This document shows, piece after piece, positions 17,592 to 28,600 of a DNA stretch of 64,000 bases (its first letter is position 1; each line of letters begins with the position of its first letter). The translations under genes and the position numbers were made by a program. The notes under the pieces were generated by a model that saw only the letters and a list, made by a program, of their open reading frames with translations, ran no database searches and was not told the origin of the DNA. Source of the DNA: JAGQYP01 sp041392305. GTDB taxonomy: Bacteria > Bacteroidota > Bacteroidia > Flavobacteriales_D > Crocinitomicaceae. The stretch is from contig JAWKMJ010000017.1 in NCBI GenBank assembly GCA_041392305.1, positions 25,644-89,643 of the forward strand. Direction: 5' to 3'.

Positions 17592-19550
17592 TTATTTACG
17601 CAAATAATAGTAAATGCCCAGTCCAACGCTTAAATAATCACGATATAGAAAATTGATATCCGTAATCGCACCTTCGGTATAAAGATTGAATCTCAATCGT
17701 TCGAAATAAAAATCGATACCTGCCATCCAAGTAAAGTTGATTTTATTTTTAAAATGAGCCATTCTTTCATCGTCGCCCACATTTTTAAAGGTTGAACCTA
17801 AATCCAGATCCCCATTTTGGTCGTAGGCTACCTCATCGAAATAAACAAAGTTGTATTCATCATAAGTATCGCCGATGGAGTAATCTTCAATGTCTTTCCA
17901 CTTTTCTCCATAGTTCCCAGTTCCTCTTGTCCAATAGCTATCAAATTCCGGTAAAATTGGGTCATCATTGTACTCATTGGGTTCTATAACAAAGGTTCCA
18001 GGAATAAAGAAATTAGCTTTTGCACCACCAGAAAATCCAATTTGAAAACCAGGAACTACATTGAACTTAAAGTTAAACCTTTGACCTAAGGAAAGGTTGT
18101 GAAAAGTCTCTCTTAGTACAATTGGAGACATTGTTTCGGTAGAATAATAGTCCCAGTAGCCTCCCGAGGTATCATTTATGAAATACCAATTAACTTTTTG
18201 AGAGATAAAGCGTCCTTGTGTATGGTATTCGTTGTATTGGTATCCGATTTTTGTTTCCCAAGAAAACCAACTTACCGGCTCATATTCCATATTAAAACTG
18301 ATTCCGGGGAATTGTTTGATCATTTTGATCCCACCTAAAGCCAAAATCTCATTGTACTCATTTTCTTCCATGGAAACATTGGCTTCATCCGGTTCGATCA
18401 CATATTTTTGATGCCAAATCCACACATTTTCAGCAAGACCCCATTGTTCGCCCTGATTGGTTTCCCAGTAAAGTTCGGATTCGTAGGAGCCAAATTGTTC
18501 GTATTGATTGGAGATATTGGTGTACAAAGGTAAATCCAAGCCAAAACTAAGTTTGATTTTTTTCTTATTCTCCACATAATCTCCTAGTACTTTCATTTCA
18601 TCATCTTTTAACTTCTTGCGGTCACCAGCATCCCTCAAATTGAAATCGAACAAGCTAAAATTCATAAAGCCTCCAAAAGAATACATGGTTTTTAGGATTT
18701 GATTTGTTGAGAGTCTTTCAACATTTCTGTAAGGATCTTCCAGTGAATTAATATTAATTCTTCCAGCCAGTCCGAAGCGAATCTTATGAATCTCAACTCC
18801 CAAAGTTAAATTCGTAAAGAATAAATTTTGATTGATTTCAGGCAATTCATTCACAAAAGTATATTCGTTGTTTCCATAGTAATTCGTGGAAGAAAGGGAT
18901 TGTAAACTATACTTATACTTTCTGCTCGACCAAGTAAAACCGATACTTAAAAAGGGGCGAATTTTCTTAGTTCTTAAAAAGGTATAACCGAATTGAAAAC
19001 CTAATGAATTTACAGAAACCATTTCTTTGTAGGCAAAGCCTTCTTTCCAATAATTTTTTTCTTTCTCAAAGGAAACATCATAAAAATCCTCCATGAATTG
19101 TGTTGAATCGATTCCATTGTAATTATAAGTAGTGTCATAATGAGGCCAGAGGTAATTACTCATATAATATAGAGTGCTGTTACTGATCCATTCGTCACTG
19201 TAGTTAAGATCTCCCGAACTCTTAAAAGTAAGGTTTTCAGTTGCGTAGTCTAGCTGAAACCACATCCCGTTTTTCATTTTATATCGTACAAAAATTGGGA
19301 CTCTAAAACTGAATGGAGCAGTGAATTTATTGTGAGTTAGAAACATGGTGTCAATAATAGGAACTAAAGAATCGAACCCAAATTGATCTAAATAGGTATT
19401 GTAACCATTTGTAAATCCAACTTCAGATTGATTGTTGTTCGTAATTACACCATTAATATAGCCTTCCGCACCAAGTCCTAATTGAATATTTTGAGCGGTT
19501 GAGAAAAAAGTGAAGAATAGTGTAGTTGCAGCAAGTAATTTCTTTACCAT
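17592..19550 (-). CDS. outer-membrane barrel-like protein, partner of caspase copy 2
   Basis: A 652-residue paralogue of 12711-14516, with signal peptide (MVKKLLAATTLFFTFFSTAQ), FGYTFLRTKKIRPFLSIGF, DRKKLKDDEMKVLGDY and the closing VGLGIYYYLRK. Strand-like aromatic repeats suggest an outer-membrane beta-barrel. The start ATG sits inside the last codons of the upstream caspase gene (overlap ATGGTAA, 19544-19550), exactly as in the other pair. Function unknown; conservation of the pairing argues that the two products act together. Confidence 0.65.
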   Translation of the reverse strand: MVKKLLAATTLFFTFFSTAQNIQLGLGAEGYINGVITNNNQSEVGFTNGYNTYLDQFGFDSLVPIIDTMFLTHNKFTAPFSFRVPIFVRYKMKNGMWFQLDYATENLTFKSSGDLNYSDEWISNSTLYYMSNYLWPHYDTTYNYNGIDSTQFMEDFYDVSFEKEKNYWKEGFAYKEMVSVNSLGFQFGYTFLRTKKIRPFLSIGFTWSSRKYKYSLQSLSSTNYYGNNEYTFVNELPEINQNLFFTNLTLGVEIHKIRFGLAGRININSLEDPYRNVERLSTNQILKTMYSFGGFMNFSLFDFNLRDAGDRKKLKDDEMKVLGDYVENKKKIKLSFGLDLPLYTNISNQYEQFGSYESELYWETNQGEQWGLAENVWIWHQKYVIEPDEANVSMEENEYNEILALGGIKMIKQFPGISFNMEYEPVSWFSWETKIGYQYNEYHTQGRFISQKVNWYFINDTSGGYWDYYSTETMSPIVLRETFHNLSLGQRFNFKFNVVPGFQIGFSGGAKANFFIPGTFVIEPNEYNDDPILPEFDSYWTRGTGNYGEKWKDIEDYSIGDTYDEYNFVYFDEVAYDQNGDLDLGSTFKNVGDDERMAHFKNKINFTWMAGIDFYFERLRFNLYTEGAITDINFLYRDYLSVGLGIYYYLRK

Positions 19551-22495
19551 AATTGAAAGTCAGTTTTGAGGTTTTCTACTCTGGAATTTGGACTTTGAGT
19601 TCCATTTGTAATTTCCAGAACTTTTGTATTTAAATAGGTTTGAATTTCTGAAAGCATCACCTTTCCATCTTTATTCAGATCCGCCTCTTTCGTTTTTAAT
19701 CCGGTTATCAAGGAATAGGTAAATACACCATTATTCCATTCTGCTCCTTCTTTTGCGAATTCTGTCCCTGAAGCAGAAGAAATTACAGTTGCACCATTAG
19801 ATTCACGGGTATCAGCAAAGAGCATTTTTGAAAGCTGAAAAGAAGATATTTGCTGGCCCGATTTATTTTGGACAGCGGTAACACCGGATCGAAATGCAAC
19901 ATCTTCTCCTTCTTCCACAATATTATCAGTAATCACGACTTCATCCTTATCTACTTCACCTGAGTGACAAGCGTCAATCATAAAGAGTTTTTTGCGGCTT
20001 TTTGTTTTAGAAAGCATGTCTTCCAAGAACTCATAAGGGATACCTTTTTCAGCAGGATGATAAAAATCCATATCATAAGCAGCATAGTAATAATCCAGTT
20101 TGTCATCTAAAACTCCATGACCTGCAGCATATAAGATCACAACATCATTGATCGAAGCGCCCTGAATAAATTTTTCTATGGCGTGCAAATTTTCTTTTGT
20201 TACCATACTATCCACAAAATTTTCTACCAGGACTTTTTTGAATGCTTGAGACTTTTTCAAGCTTGAAATCATGTCTTTTGAGTCTTTTGCAGCATAGTTC
20301 AAATTAAAATCACTCTGTTGGAAACGGGAAACCCCAATAGTTACAAGATACAAGTTTGGTTTTTCAATTTTTAGTTTGGATTCAAGGGAGAAAGCTTCTT
20401 TTAGTGATTTTACTCCTTTTTCATTAATAGCCAAAATTTCAATGTAATTTTCACCTGAGATGAGAGGTAGCTCAATTGTAGTTCGTACTAACCTTGAGGG
20501 AGAAAAATTCTTATCATAATCCACTGGAACTCCGTTAATCAGAATTTTGAAATCTACTATTTTTTCGAGTGGGTGAGAAGCCTCTATTTTTAACAGGGCA
20601 CGATCAGTTAAAGAGCCCAGATTTTCAGGTTGTTCAACATAGAGAACGGGCAAGTCTTTGGATATTTTGATGTCATCTAAAGTGATCCCTAATTTTTTTA
20701 ATCTCTTCTGATAGGCTTTAAACATTTCATTAATTACAGCTTTATCGATAAAAGGCAATTTTTCAAACACCAAATCAGGGCGGTTATATTTGATGTCAAA
20801 TTGATCAAAAGGAAAAATATCTCCTTTCCAATTAAATGCTACATTCTCCAATGCGCCTTTGGAAGAGAAGTAATATTTTTCAGGATTCAACCAAAGAAAA
20901 TCTCTTTGGCCACATAAATAGAGTGAAGAACTCTCTGTATAGGTCGACATATTCCAGAACTTAATACTTCCATCCCAGCTGCTGCTAACAGCAATATCAT
21001 ATTTTTTGTTGTAGGCCAATGAAGTGATGAGGTCGTTGTGATTACTTTCAAATCTGTTGATTACTGAATTCTTATTTTTATCAAAAATCTCAATAAAATT
21101 TCCTTGGATTCTTAAATTCCTACTTGAGAATTTGGCTCGAACTTCATTATCCGATTGATCTAGAAAATGAGATTGCCAATTGATTTTTTTCCCATTGGCC
21201 AAATCACTAATCAAATTTTCAGAGGCCTCTTTCATGATTTGTTTAGTCAATCTTATTTTATTTTTTTTCAAATCCCATTTACCTAACCACAATTCACAAT
21301 AAGAAAGCATCGCCGGATTTTCTTCAAAAGGTTTGGTTTTTAATACTTTAAACCATTGCACATCTCCTTCTTGTTGATCCAATGACACAATGGAATACCG
21401 CCAACCTTGTAATTTTTGATCTTCAGAAAAATAAATTCGATTTGAAATTACATTATTGGAAAGTAGATTGATAGATCTCAAAATGCCATTATTATAGCCA
21501 ATTAAAAGCTGTTCATCATCTTCCGAAAATTTGCATGCATTAATGGGGTTGGCTTCTCCTTTCAACAACTTTGTCAACTTGGCATATTTCAAGTTCCATT
21601 GGATAATATTTCCTTCATAATCAGAAGTGAAACAAGAGTTCCCACTGCTATCCACTACTACGGCTGTAACTTCAGAAATATGTCCTTTTAAATAGGCATA
21701 AGTCGTAAATTTATCTTTATTAATAATCTCAACCGCTCCATCAGATCGGGCAAACATAATCTTGTCTGAGATCATAGCCACTCCATTAATTCCTACTGTT
21801 CCAGAATTTAACGAGTAAATTTTTTCTGTAAGTTGATCAAAATCAAAGTAATAAACAGATCCATTCAGGTCTCCTATCACGAGTTCATTATTGAAGGAAT
21901 GAATGGAAAGGGCGGTGGTGTTAATATTCTTTACAATATTTAAGTCAGTTTCATTGATGACATTCGTAGATTTATTTCGTTTTCCTCCAAATACGATATA
22001 ACCTAGGTTTTTCATATAATGTAGGGCGTCGTAATATCCGTAGGCGAGAGATTTCAATTTTTCAATTTTACCTTCTTTTATCAAATAGAGAAAGCGGGTT
22101 CCAACAGCTATATTTCCATTATTGGAATTGGTAGCAATTGATTTTACTTCGTACTCAAACGGACCATATTTCTTGATTTCTTTAAGACTGGCAGCATTCC
22201 ATAATTTAACAGTTTTGTCGTCACTACAAGAAACCAATATAGAGTCATTTAGAAATTCGATTTTATTAATTGCGCCTTGATGAGCGACTACCTCTCCTTC
22301 TTGTTTTCCAGTTTTAATATCCCATAGCACAATTTTTGAATCTTTTCCAGCGGAATACATTTTTGTGCCTTCAGGATTGAGTGCTAAAGAATTGATCTTT
22401 CCAGCATGTCCTGTTTGTATGATTACTTTCAAATCATTTTGACCCAAAGAAATATTGAAGCACAAAGCAAGAAGCAGTACAAGTCTAGTTTTCAT
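19544..22495 (-). CDS. secreted WD40-caspase protein, copy 2
   Basis: A 983-residue paralogue of 14510-17473, colinear throughout: signal peptide, WD40 units (HAGKINSLALNPEGTKMYSA), Ig-like linker and C14 caspase domain with H793 (AAGHGVLDD) and C843 (IDACHSGE). An EF-hand-like loop DLNKDGKVMLSE lies near residue 939. The strongest conservation is around the two catalytic motifs and at the C-terminus; the propeller has drifted more. First gene of the four-gene run; it follows the A2M terminator, so it is probably transcribed separately from A2M. Confidence 0.85.
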   Translation of the reverse strand: MKTRLVLLLALCFNISLGQNDLKVIIQTGHAGKINSLALNPEGTKMYSAGKDSKIVLWDIKTGKQEGEVVAHQGAINKIEFLNDSILVSCSDDKTVKLWNAASLKEIKKYGPFEYEVKSIATNSNNGNIAVGTRFLYLIKEGKIEKLKSLAYGYYDALHYMKNLGYIVFGGKRNKSTNVINETDLNIVKNINTTALSIHSFNNELVIGDLNGSVYYFDFDQLTEKIYSLNSGTVGINGVAMISDKIMFARSDGAVEIINKDKFTTYAYLKGHISEVTAVVVDSSGNSCFTSDYEGNIIQWNLKYAKLTKLLKGEANPINACKFSEDDEQLLIGYNNGILRSINLLSNNVISNRIYFSEDQKLQGWRYSIVSLDQQEGDVQWFKVLKTKPFEENPAMLSYCELWLGKWDLKKNKIRLTKQIMKEASENLISDLANGKKINWQSHFLDQSDNEVRAKFSSRNLRIQGNFIEIFDKNKNSVINRFESNHNDLITSLAYNKKYDIAVSSSWDGSIKFWNMSTYTESSSLYLCGQRDFLWLNPEKYYFSSKGALENVAFNWKGDIFPFDQFDIKYNRPDLVFEKLPFIDKAVINEMFKAYQKRLKKLGITLDDIKISKDLPVLYVEQPENLGSLTDRALLKIEASHPLEKIVDFKILINGVPVDYDKNFSPSRLVRTTIELPLISGENYIEILAINEKGVKSLKEAFSLESKLKIEKPNLYLVTIGVSRFQQSDFNLNYAAKDSKDMISSLKKSQAFKKVLVENFVDSMVTKENLHAIEKFIQGASINDVVILYAAGHGVLDDKLDYYYAAYDMDFYHPAEKGIPYEFLEDMLSKTKSRKKLFMIDACHSGEVDKDEVVITDNIVEEGEDVAFRSGVTAVQNKSGQQISSFQLSKMLFADTRESNGATVISSASGTEFAKEGAEWNNGVFTYSLITGLKTKEADLNKDGKVMLSEIQTYLNTKVLEITNGTQSPNSRVENLKTDFQLW

Positions 22496-22585
22496 CGAAA
22501 AAGGTTTGAGCGAAAATAATAAAAATCTAGCTTCAATGAAACGTTACATTAAACTTAGTCACTTATTCTTCAATGAGATAGACAT

Positions 22586-22634
22586 GAAAAAACCTCCAAA
22601 ACATCAAGCATATCAGCTACTTAATGTTTTGGAG
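22586..22634 (-). terminator. terminator of the A2M gene
   Basis: An 11-bp perfect inverted repeat, CTCCAAAACAT (22594-22604) and ATGTTTTGGAG (22624-22634), is followed on the minus strand by a GTTTTTT run. It lies 29 bases after the A2M stop. Confidence 0.8.
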
Positions 22635-22662
22635 TAGGGCAGATACCCAAAATTGAGTATTT

Positions 22663-25600
22663 TTATTCCACAATGACTCGGATACCTTCTGAATGGCTTG
22701 TAAATTCAGGCGCGTACATGCATTGGGCAGTGGTAATTCCATTTGAAAATTTTCCTTTTTGTGTGGCAAACATTTCATATTCGAAAACATAAGTTCCTTT
22801 TGGTAATTGTCCAAAGAAGAAATTTGTTGCCGCATCTTTAGTTGCCTCGTAGTAACCCAGACCATCTTGCCACTTGTACTGAGAAAGTACATTCAATGGT
22901 TCGAAGGACGAAGCACGCATGTCTTTCAGATGCACATATTCCATGTCGCGATCAACTCGGATTTCAATACGTACTTTGATCTTGTCACCTACTTTGATTG
23001 GTTTGGACGTGATCGGTTTTAATACAGGTCCGTTATCCGTGTTGGTGACCACGAAAAGGTCTTTCTTAATTGAAAGCGGTGTTTCGTGGAAAGTGATTTT
23101 ATCAAGCTGTTCAAAATATTGCCAGTACAGGGCTCCCCAAGAAACAGTTTTGGAATTGGATTTTACTTTTACTTGTCCCATTTCTGGCTTAATGGCATCT
23201 CCTTCCCAGCTGGTTTTGAAATAGCCTGTTCCGGGTTCTGGCTTCACGTTGTACGGACTTTCTTTTCCTTTTGAATTGTATCGAATAGGCTCATTTCCTA
23301 TTTGAATATCCGGATAAACGGTCTCAGAAAGTAAATCATCTCCAGTTAAGAATAAGGCATAACAAGCTTCTGTAGTGGCTTTTGTTGTGGGCCATTCATT
23401 GGTCTGTTTTTGTTTGATCAACCAGGTTTTCATTTCATCCACACTGTTCAAATCCTCTGTGATTTCATAAAATGCTTCGATCAATAAGGCTTGAGATTCA
23501 ATTGGAGCTTGGTACCAGTAATAACCACTTCCTTTATTTTTCCAATACATTCCCAATTCATCATGCAAGATTGATTTTTCCTTCAATGATTTCATGATAT
23601 CCTGTGCAAAGGCTTTTTGATCATTTCTGTGCATTGCCAAAGCCATCATTCCTTGAGAGTAAGGGTTAAAGTTTAACCAGAATAGTTTGGCTTGTCTTTC
23701 AAAATAATCGATAGCTTCCTGCAATTTTTTGGACTTACTATGATCAGGGAAGAAACTACGTGTATACAAATAGTGGATTTCATCATACCCGATCATTTGT
23801 ACTTTTTCATAATTGTCTACATGCTTTTTGATCCATTCATATCTTTCGATGAATTCACCATCAATAAAGGAAATTCCTTTGTTCACCATGGTTTTGATCT
23901 CGTAATTTGATTTGATGCTTTTCACCCCAAGCTTATCCAAATGCCCGAATCCACACATGATGTGTTTCGTGATATAATAGCTTTCCGGCCCATTTTTAAA
24001 CCAAGGCCATCCACCATTGTACTTTTGGTTTTGCTTCAATTTTCTCAAGGCACGATCTAATTCGTTCGACATTCTATTCAAATCAAATAAAACACCGATT
24101 CTTCTTTTTCTTGCTGATTCATCTTTAGCGTTCAAAAGCCATGGAGTTTCTTCCAACATGACTCCCTTCAATTCCTGATTTTTCTCCAAATTGGATAAGA
24201 AGGCTTCCGGAGAATAGTTTTTCCAAGCATCAAAAATCTCTTTGATCTTTGGGTTGGAGTTCATGATGTGACTAGCAATCGAATTCGAATAGAATCGAGA
24301 GAATGTTTGCTCGTTACACTCGTACGGATATTCCATGATGTACGGCATGGCCTGAATCGCATACCAAGCCGGATTTGGAGTGTATTCCAAGGTTAATCGA
24401 TGGCTTTTTAATGTAGAGCTTGGCTGAGATTTAAACAGTTTCTCAAATGTGAAAGTTTTTGATTTTCCAGCTTTCAGACTCATTGGCATGGATTCCGTTA
24501 CCAGCATTCTGTTCGTTAAAACTGGAATTGGTTTTTCTTCCCCATCGGAAAATTTGGCAGTTTGAGCAACCACTTTGTATTTCACGGCTCCCATTCCTTC
24601 CGGTATAATCAATTTCCACTCAACACTGGTACTCAATTTTGCTTTTGTTTCGAAGGTCTGAGTTTGGTTTTCCATTTTGAAATCACCACTCACTTCATTT
24701 CCTGTAAACGGATCGATTAGTTCCAGTTTGATGTTTCCAGACTGTACTTCATCCGTTAGATTGGAGATTTTTGTGTTGAAATAAATAGTATCCATTTCTC
24801 TAAAAAATCTTGGATCATTTGGGAAAACCATCAAATCTTTCTGAGTAACAATTTCCTTTTGAATCGTTCCAATTTTCAGGTCTTTGGTATGTGCTAATGC
24901 TAAAAATTTCCATTTAGTTAAAGCATCTGGCATCGTAAATTTAATTTTTACCGTACCATCCGACTCGGTATATAAATTGGGATAAAAGAAGGCAGTTTCG
25001 TTAAAGTTTTTTCGAATTTGAACATCTTTCCCAGCACCATTCTTATCGCGGCGAGTATCCAATGAATTGGTTCCATCAATAACTGTTGAGTATGGGTCTT
25101 GTTTTAAATCACCATCTTTACTCTTTCCTCCTTCACCATAGGCAAACGCCGCATCCTCACTGTCTTCTTCCAATGCGATTTCGTCCATAACTACGCCACC
25201 AACTGCGGCAGGGGCAGGAGCTTCGTTGTAGGCTTCTTTTTCTTCGAGTTTTTTCATTTTTTCTCCACCTGCACTTCGGTTGTAATTCCCTGTACTTGTA
25301 GTTCTATAATTGTAGGAATAATAGGAATTATAGTAGGTCGGATTGAAATAAAACCAATCGAGGTTATAGTAACTTACTCCACTAGCGTAGATATATGAAT
25401 TCCAGTTGTGCTGTCTCAAATTTCCATTTTGGATATTGGTTCCAAATCCTATTTGCCATCTCAACTTTTGGTAATAGGAATCGCGCACATTTAGGTAAAA
25501 GGAATTGCTGGCAAACTCATCCAAAGAAGCATCGTACATAGTTGCCAATACTTCGGCTAAAACTCCTTTGTTTTCATGGTCTTTAATTTCTAATGTCCAT

Positions 25601-28600
25601 TCTTCCTCGGTTCCCGGATATAACTTATCCCTGAATGTAGAGAAGGTTAGATCCAGATTTTTATCAGAGTAAGGAACATTGATTGTCGCGTGATAGTTGA
25701 ATTCTCTGTTGTCATAATTGGTATTGAAAGAATAGGAAATATTTCCTCTATGCTCTTCTTTGATTGGAATTCGAATGAGTTTGGCATTTTGATTCAAATC
25801 GATCCATTTGCGTTCGACCAATTTACCCTTTACTTCCAGTTCATAAAGCACTTTAATGTTTTTGGCTTTTGTTCCAACCATGATCAGTAACTCTTCTCCA
25901 GGTTCAATCCAGGTCTTACTATTCTGAACAAACAAAACCTCATTATTTGGGATGCTTTTTGATTCGAAAGATAGCACAGTGAAATAACGAATGTCTTCAA
26001 TGGTATTGCCATATTTGTCGGTACTTTTTGCTGAATATTTATAGCTCCCAGTGACAAGACCTTTTACTTTAGAAAGATCCAAAACATTGTTGTCTTCTCC
26101 TTTTGTAGACAATTTTCTAGAAAACAATTCTTTTTCTACTTCCCATTTATACATCTGATTCTCATCCTCATATTCATAACCAGGGAATCTTGAGTGAAAA
26201 GATTCTTTGGACCATCCTCTTTGTCCGGGTTTTTCGAATAAATACGTTTTCATAGGGACATCTGGAACCTTTAATTTCTCAATTTTAACCTGGACATCAG
26301 TTTCCAACTTTTCTCCATTTAGATTGTTGGCATAGACATAGTATTCTAGTTTTTTATTTTCAAGATTTACTTGTTCGGGCAAATTCGAACTCAATTCAAA
26401 TCCGGTATAACCGGCATAGACTACTTTTGTAGCAGAATGAGTTTCACCATTAATGTCGGTTACTGTGGCATAAACAGTATAGGAGTATTTGGGTTGAAAT
26501 TTTTGCTCAATACTCTCATCCGGCTTAGCAGAAAAACGAATTTTAAATTCTCCTTTATCGTCGGTTTCGATATCGCCATTTTTAATTTCAAACGAAGTAC
26601 TTCGAGGTGAATACCCCCATCTCCAATAACACCAACTAGGGAAATAAGCGTTTCTCGTAACGCGATAATTTACTTTTGCTCCGTCAATCATATTTCCTGC
26701 AAAAGCTTTAGCAAAACCAATTACTTCAATATCATCACCTACCCTGAATTCTCCTTTAACTTTATTGAAATCAACTTCAAATTTTGGTCTTTTATATTCC
26801 TCTACACGAACATATTTGCTGCCATAGGAAGTATAGATTGTCATATTACCTGTAACAACACCTTGAGGTGCAGTGAAAGTACCTTCAAATGTTCCAAATT
26901 CGTTTGAAGTAACCTGAACATCTGCAATCTTTTGATAATTGTAATCTTTGAGAGTGACAGTAGTAGAGAAGTTTGGAACAATTTTCGGATCCTTGCGATC
27001 TCCGTTCCACACAATTCCTTTAAAATAAATTTCTTGTCCTGGTCGATAAATGGCACGATCTGTAAATATTTGAATTTGATTTCTCAGATACGGTTTTGAA
27101 TTATATGGCTGATACAAATAACCACTGGAAGGAATAAAATCGTCCTTGTACTTCACCGTATACTGATAATTTTCGTAGCGTTTACCTTTGGTTTTTACCA
27201 TTCCATTTTCATCTGTTGTAAAATTCCCAAGAGTTTTTTTGATGTATTTTCTAAGTTTGTAGTTATACTCTCTTGAAAATAGTTCCACATTGGCTCCTGC
27301 GATTGGACTTCCATTGGTTCTATCGGTTACAAAAACTTCTATTTCTTCTGTATCTTGATTGGTTCTTTGTTTCGACATTAAACCTGTGGATCGATAAGTA
27401 GAATATGACCATGCTTCATTTCCTTTATCTAGTTCTTCACTAGAAGAAAAAGTAATGATATAATGGCCTTTTTCAAGTCCAGGGATTTCATATTCAGTGG
27501 AATGCCAATTAAAATCCTGAATATCTTTCAGTTCAATTGTTTTTTCAAAAATGGGTTTCTGATTATTTAATTTTTTTGAAGCTTTTTCAAAATCGTCATT
27601 TTCCCATTTTTCCTGATCGTAGTCATAGATTCTGTAGTAAATTTTTGGCACATTTCTGTAGGAAAAGCGTACAATTCCTGATGCATTTGGCAGGGCTGCA
27701 GTCTCGTTTTGATGACTCATGCTCTTGTTCTCTATTTCTTTTTGCAATTGTTTGCAGAATTGTGCACCAATAGTTCCTTCGTATTTTTCTATGATTTCTC
27801 CACAAATTTCATGTGCTCTAGCTTTATCTTTTTTGTGTGCTTCACCTTTTTTCTCATCATAAAGGTTGCCGTCTATGCTGATTTTTTTTGCGATTCGATA
27901 CATGATTTCGGGGTACATCACTTTGTGGTCAGCATAGGTATTTGACATGGATTTTAAAGTCGCCATGTATAAATCTTCTTTGTTTTCAACAGTTGAATAA
28001 TCCTTTGCCCATTCCAATCGTTTTAAAGTGAGATCAATTAGAGCGATCGGATCCTTGTCTTTCAAATGTTCTTTGGTAAGAAATTGATACACTTTAAGGG
28101 CAAAAAACTTGGTCGACAAACTGTCATTGGTAACTAGATAAGTATCCGCAAAACGAGAGGCATCTTCTAAAAAGTAAGGTTTGTTGAAATTGAAAGTTTC
28201 AGCAGATCTTGTGGGTACATCGAATTCTGTATTCTGAAAAAAGTCAATGGCTCGGTGACCTACCAAATCTAGTAAAGTTGGACGTCTTAAAACGCTTTCC
28301 TTATTTAAAGTGGTTAATATTGCTGAATAGTCTGCGATATTATTTTCTTTCAAAACATTTAAATCTGATACGGACATCATGTAGTGATTTCTCGTTTGTT
28401 CAGCAATGGTTTTCAAATCCCAGGTTTCAATGTCTTCTATTTTCATGTCTACTACCTGAGTTCGGTTATAGATTCGGTATCTATTACGCTGATAATAACC
28501 CCAATACACTTCTGCCAAGATAGAATGTGCAACTGATTTTGCAGGTTCAGGAAGGGATTCTACCAGTAGTCTTAGATCATTAACCGCAGTTGGATAATCA

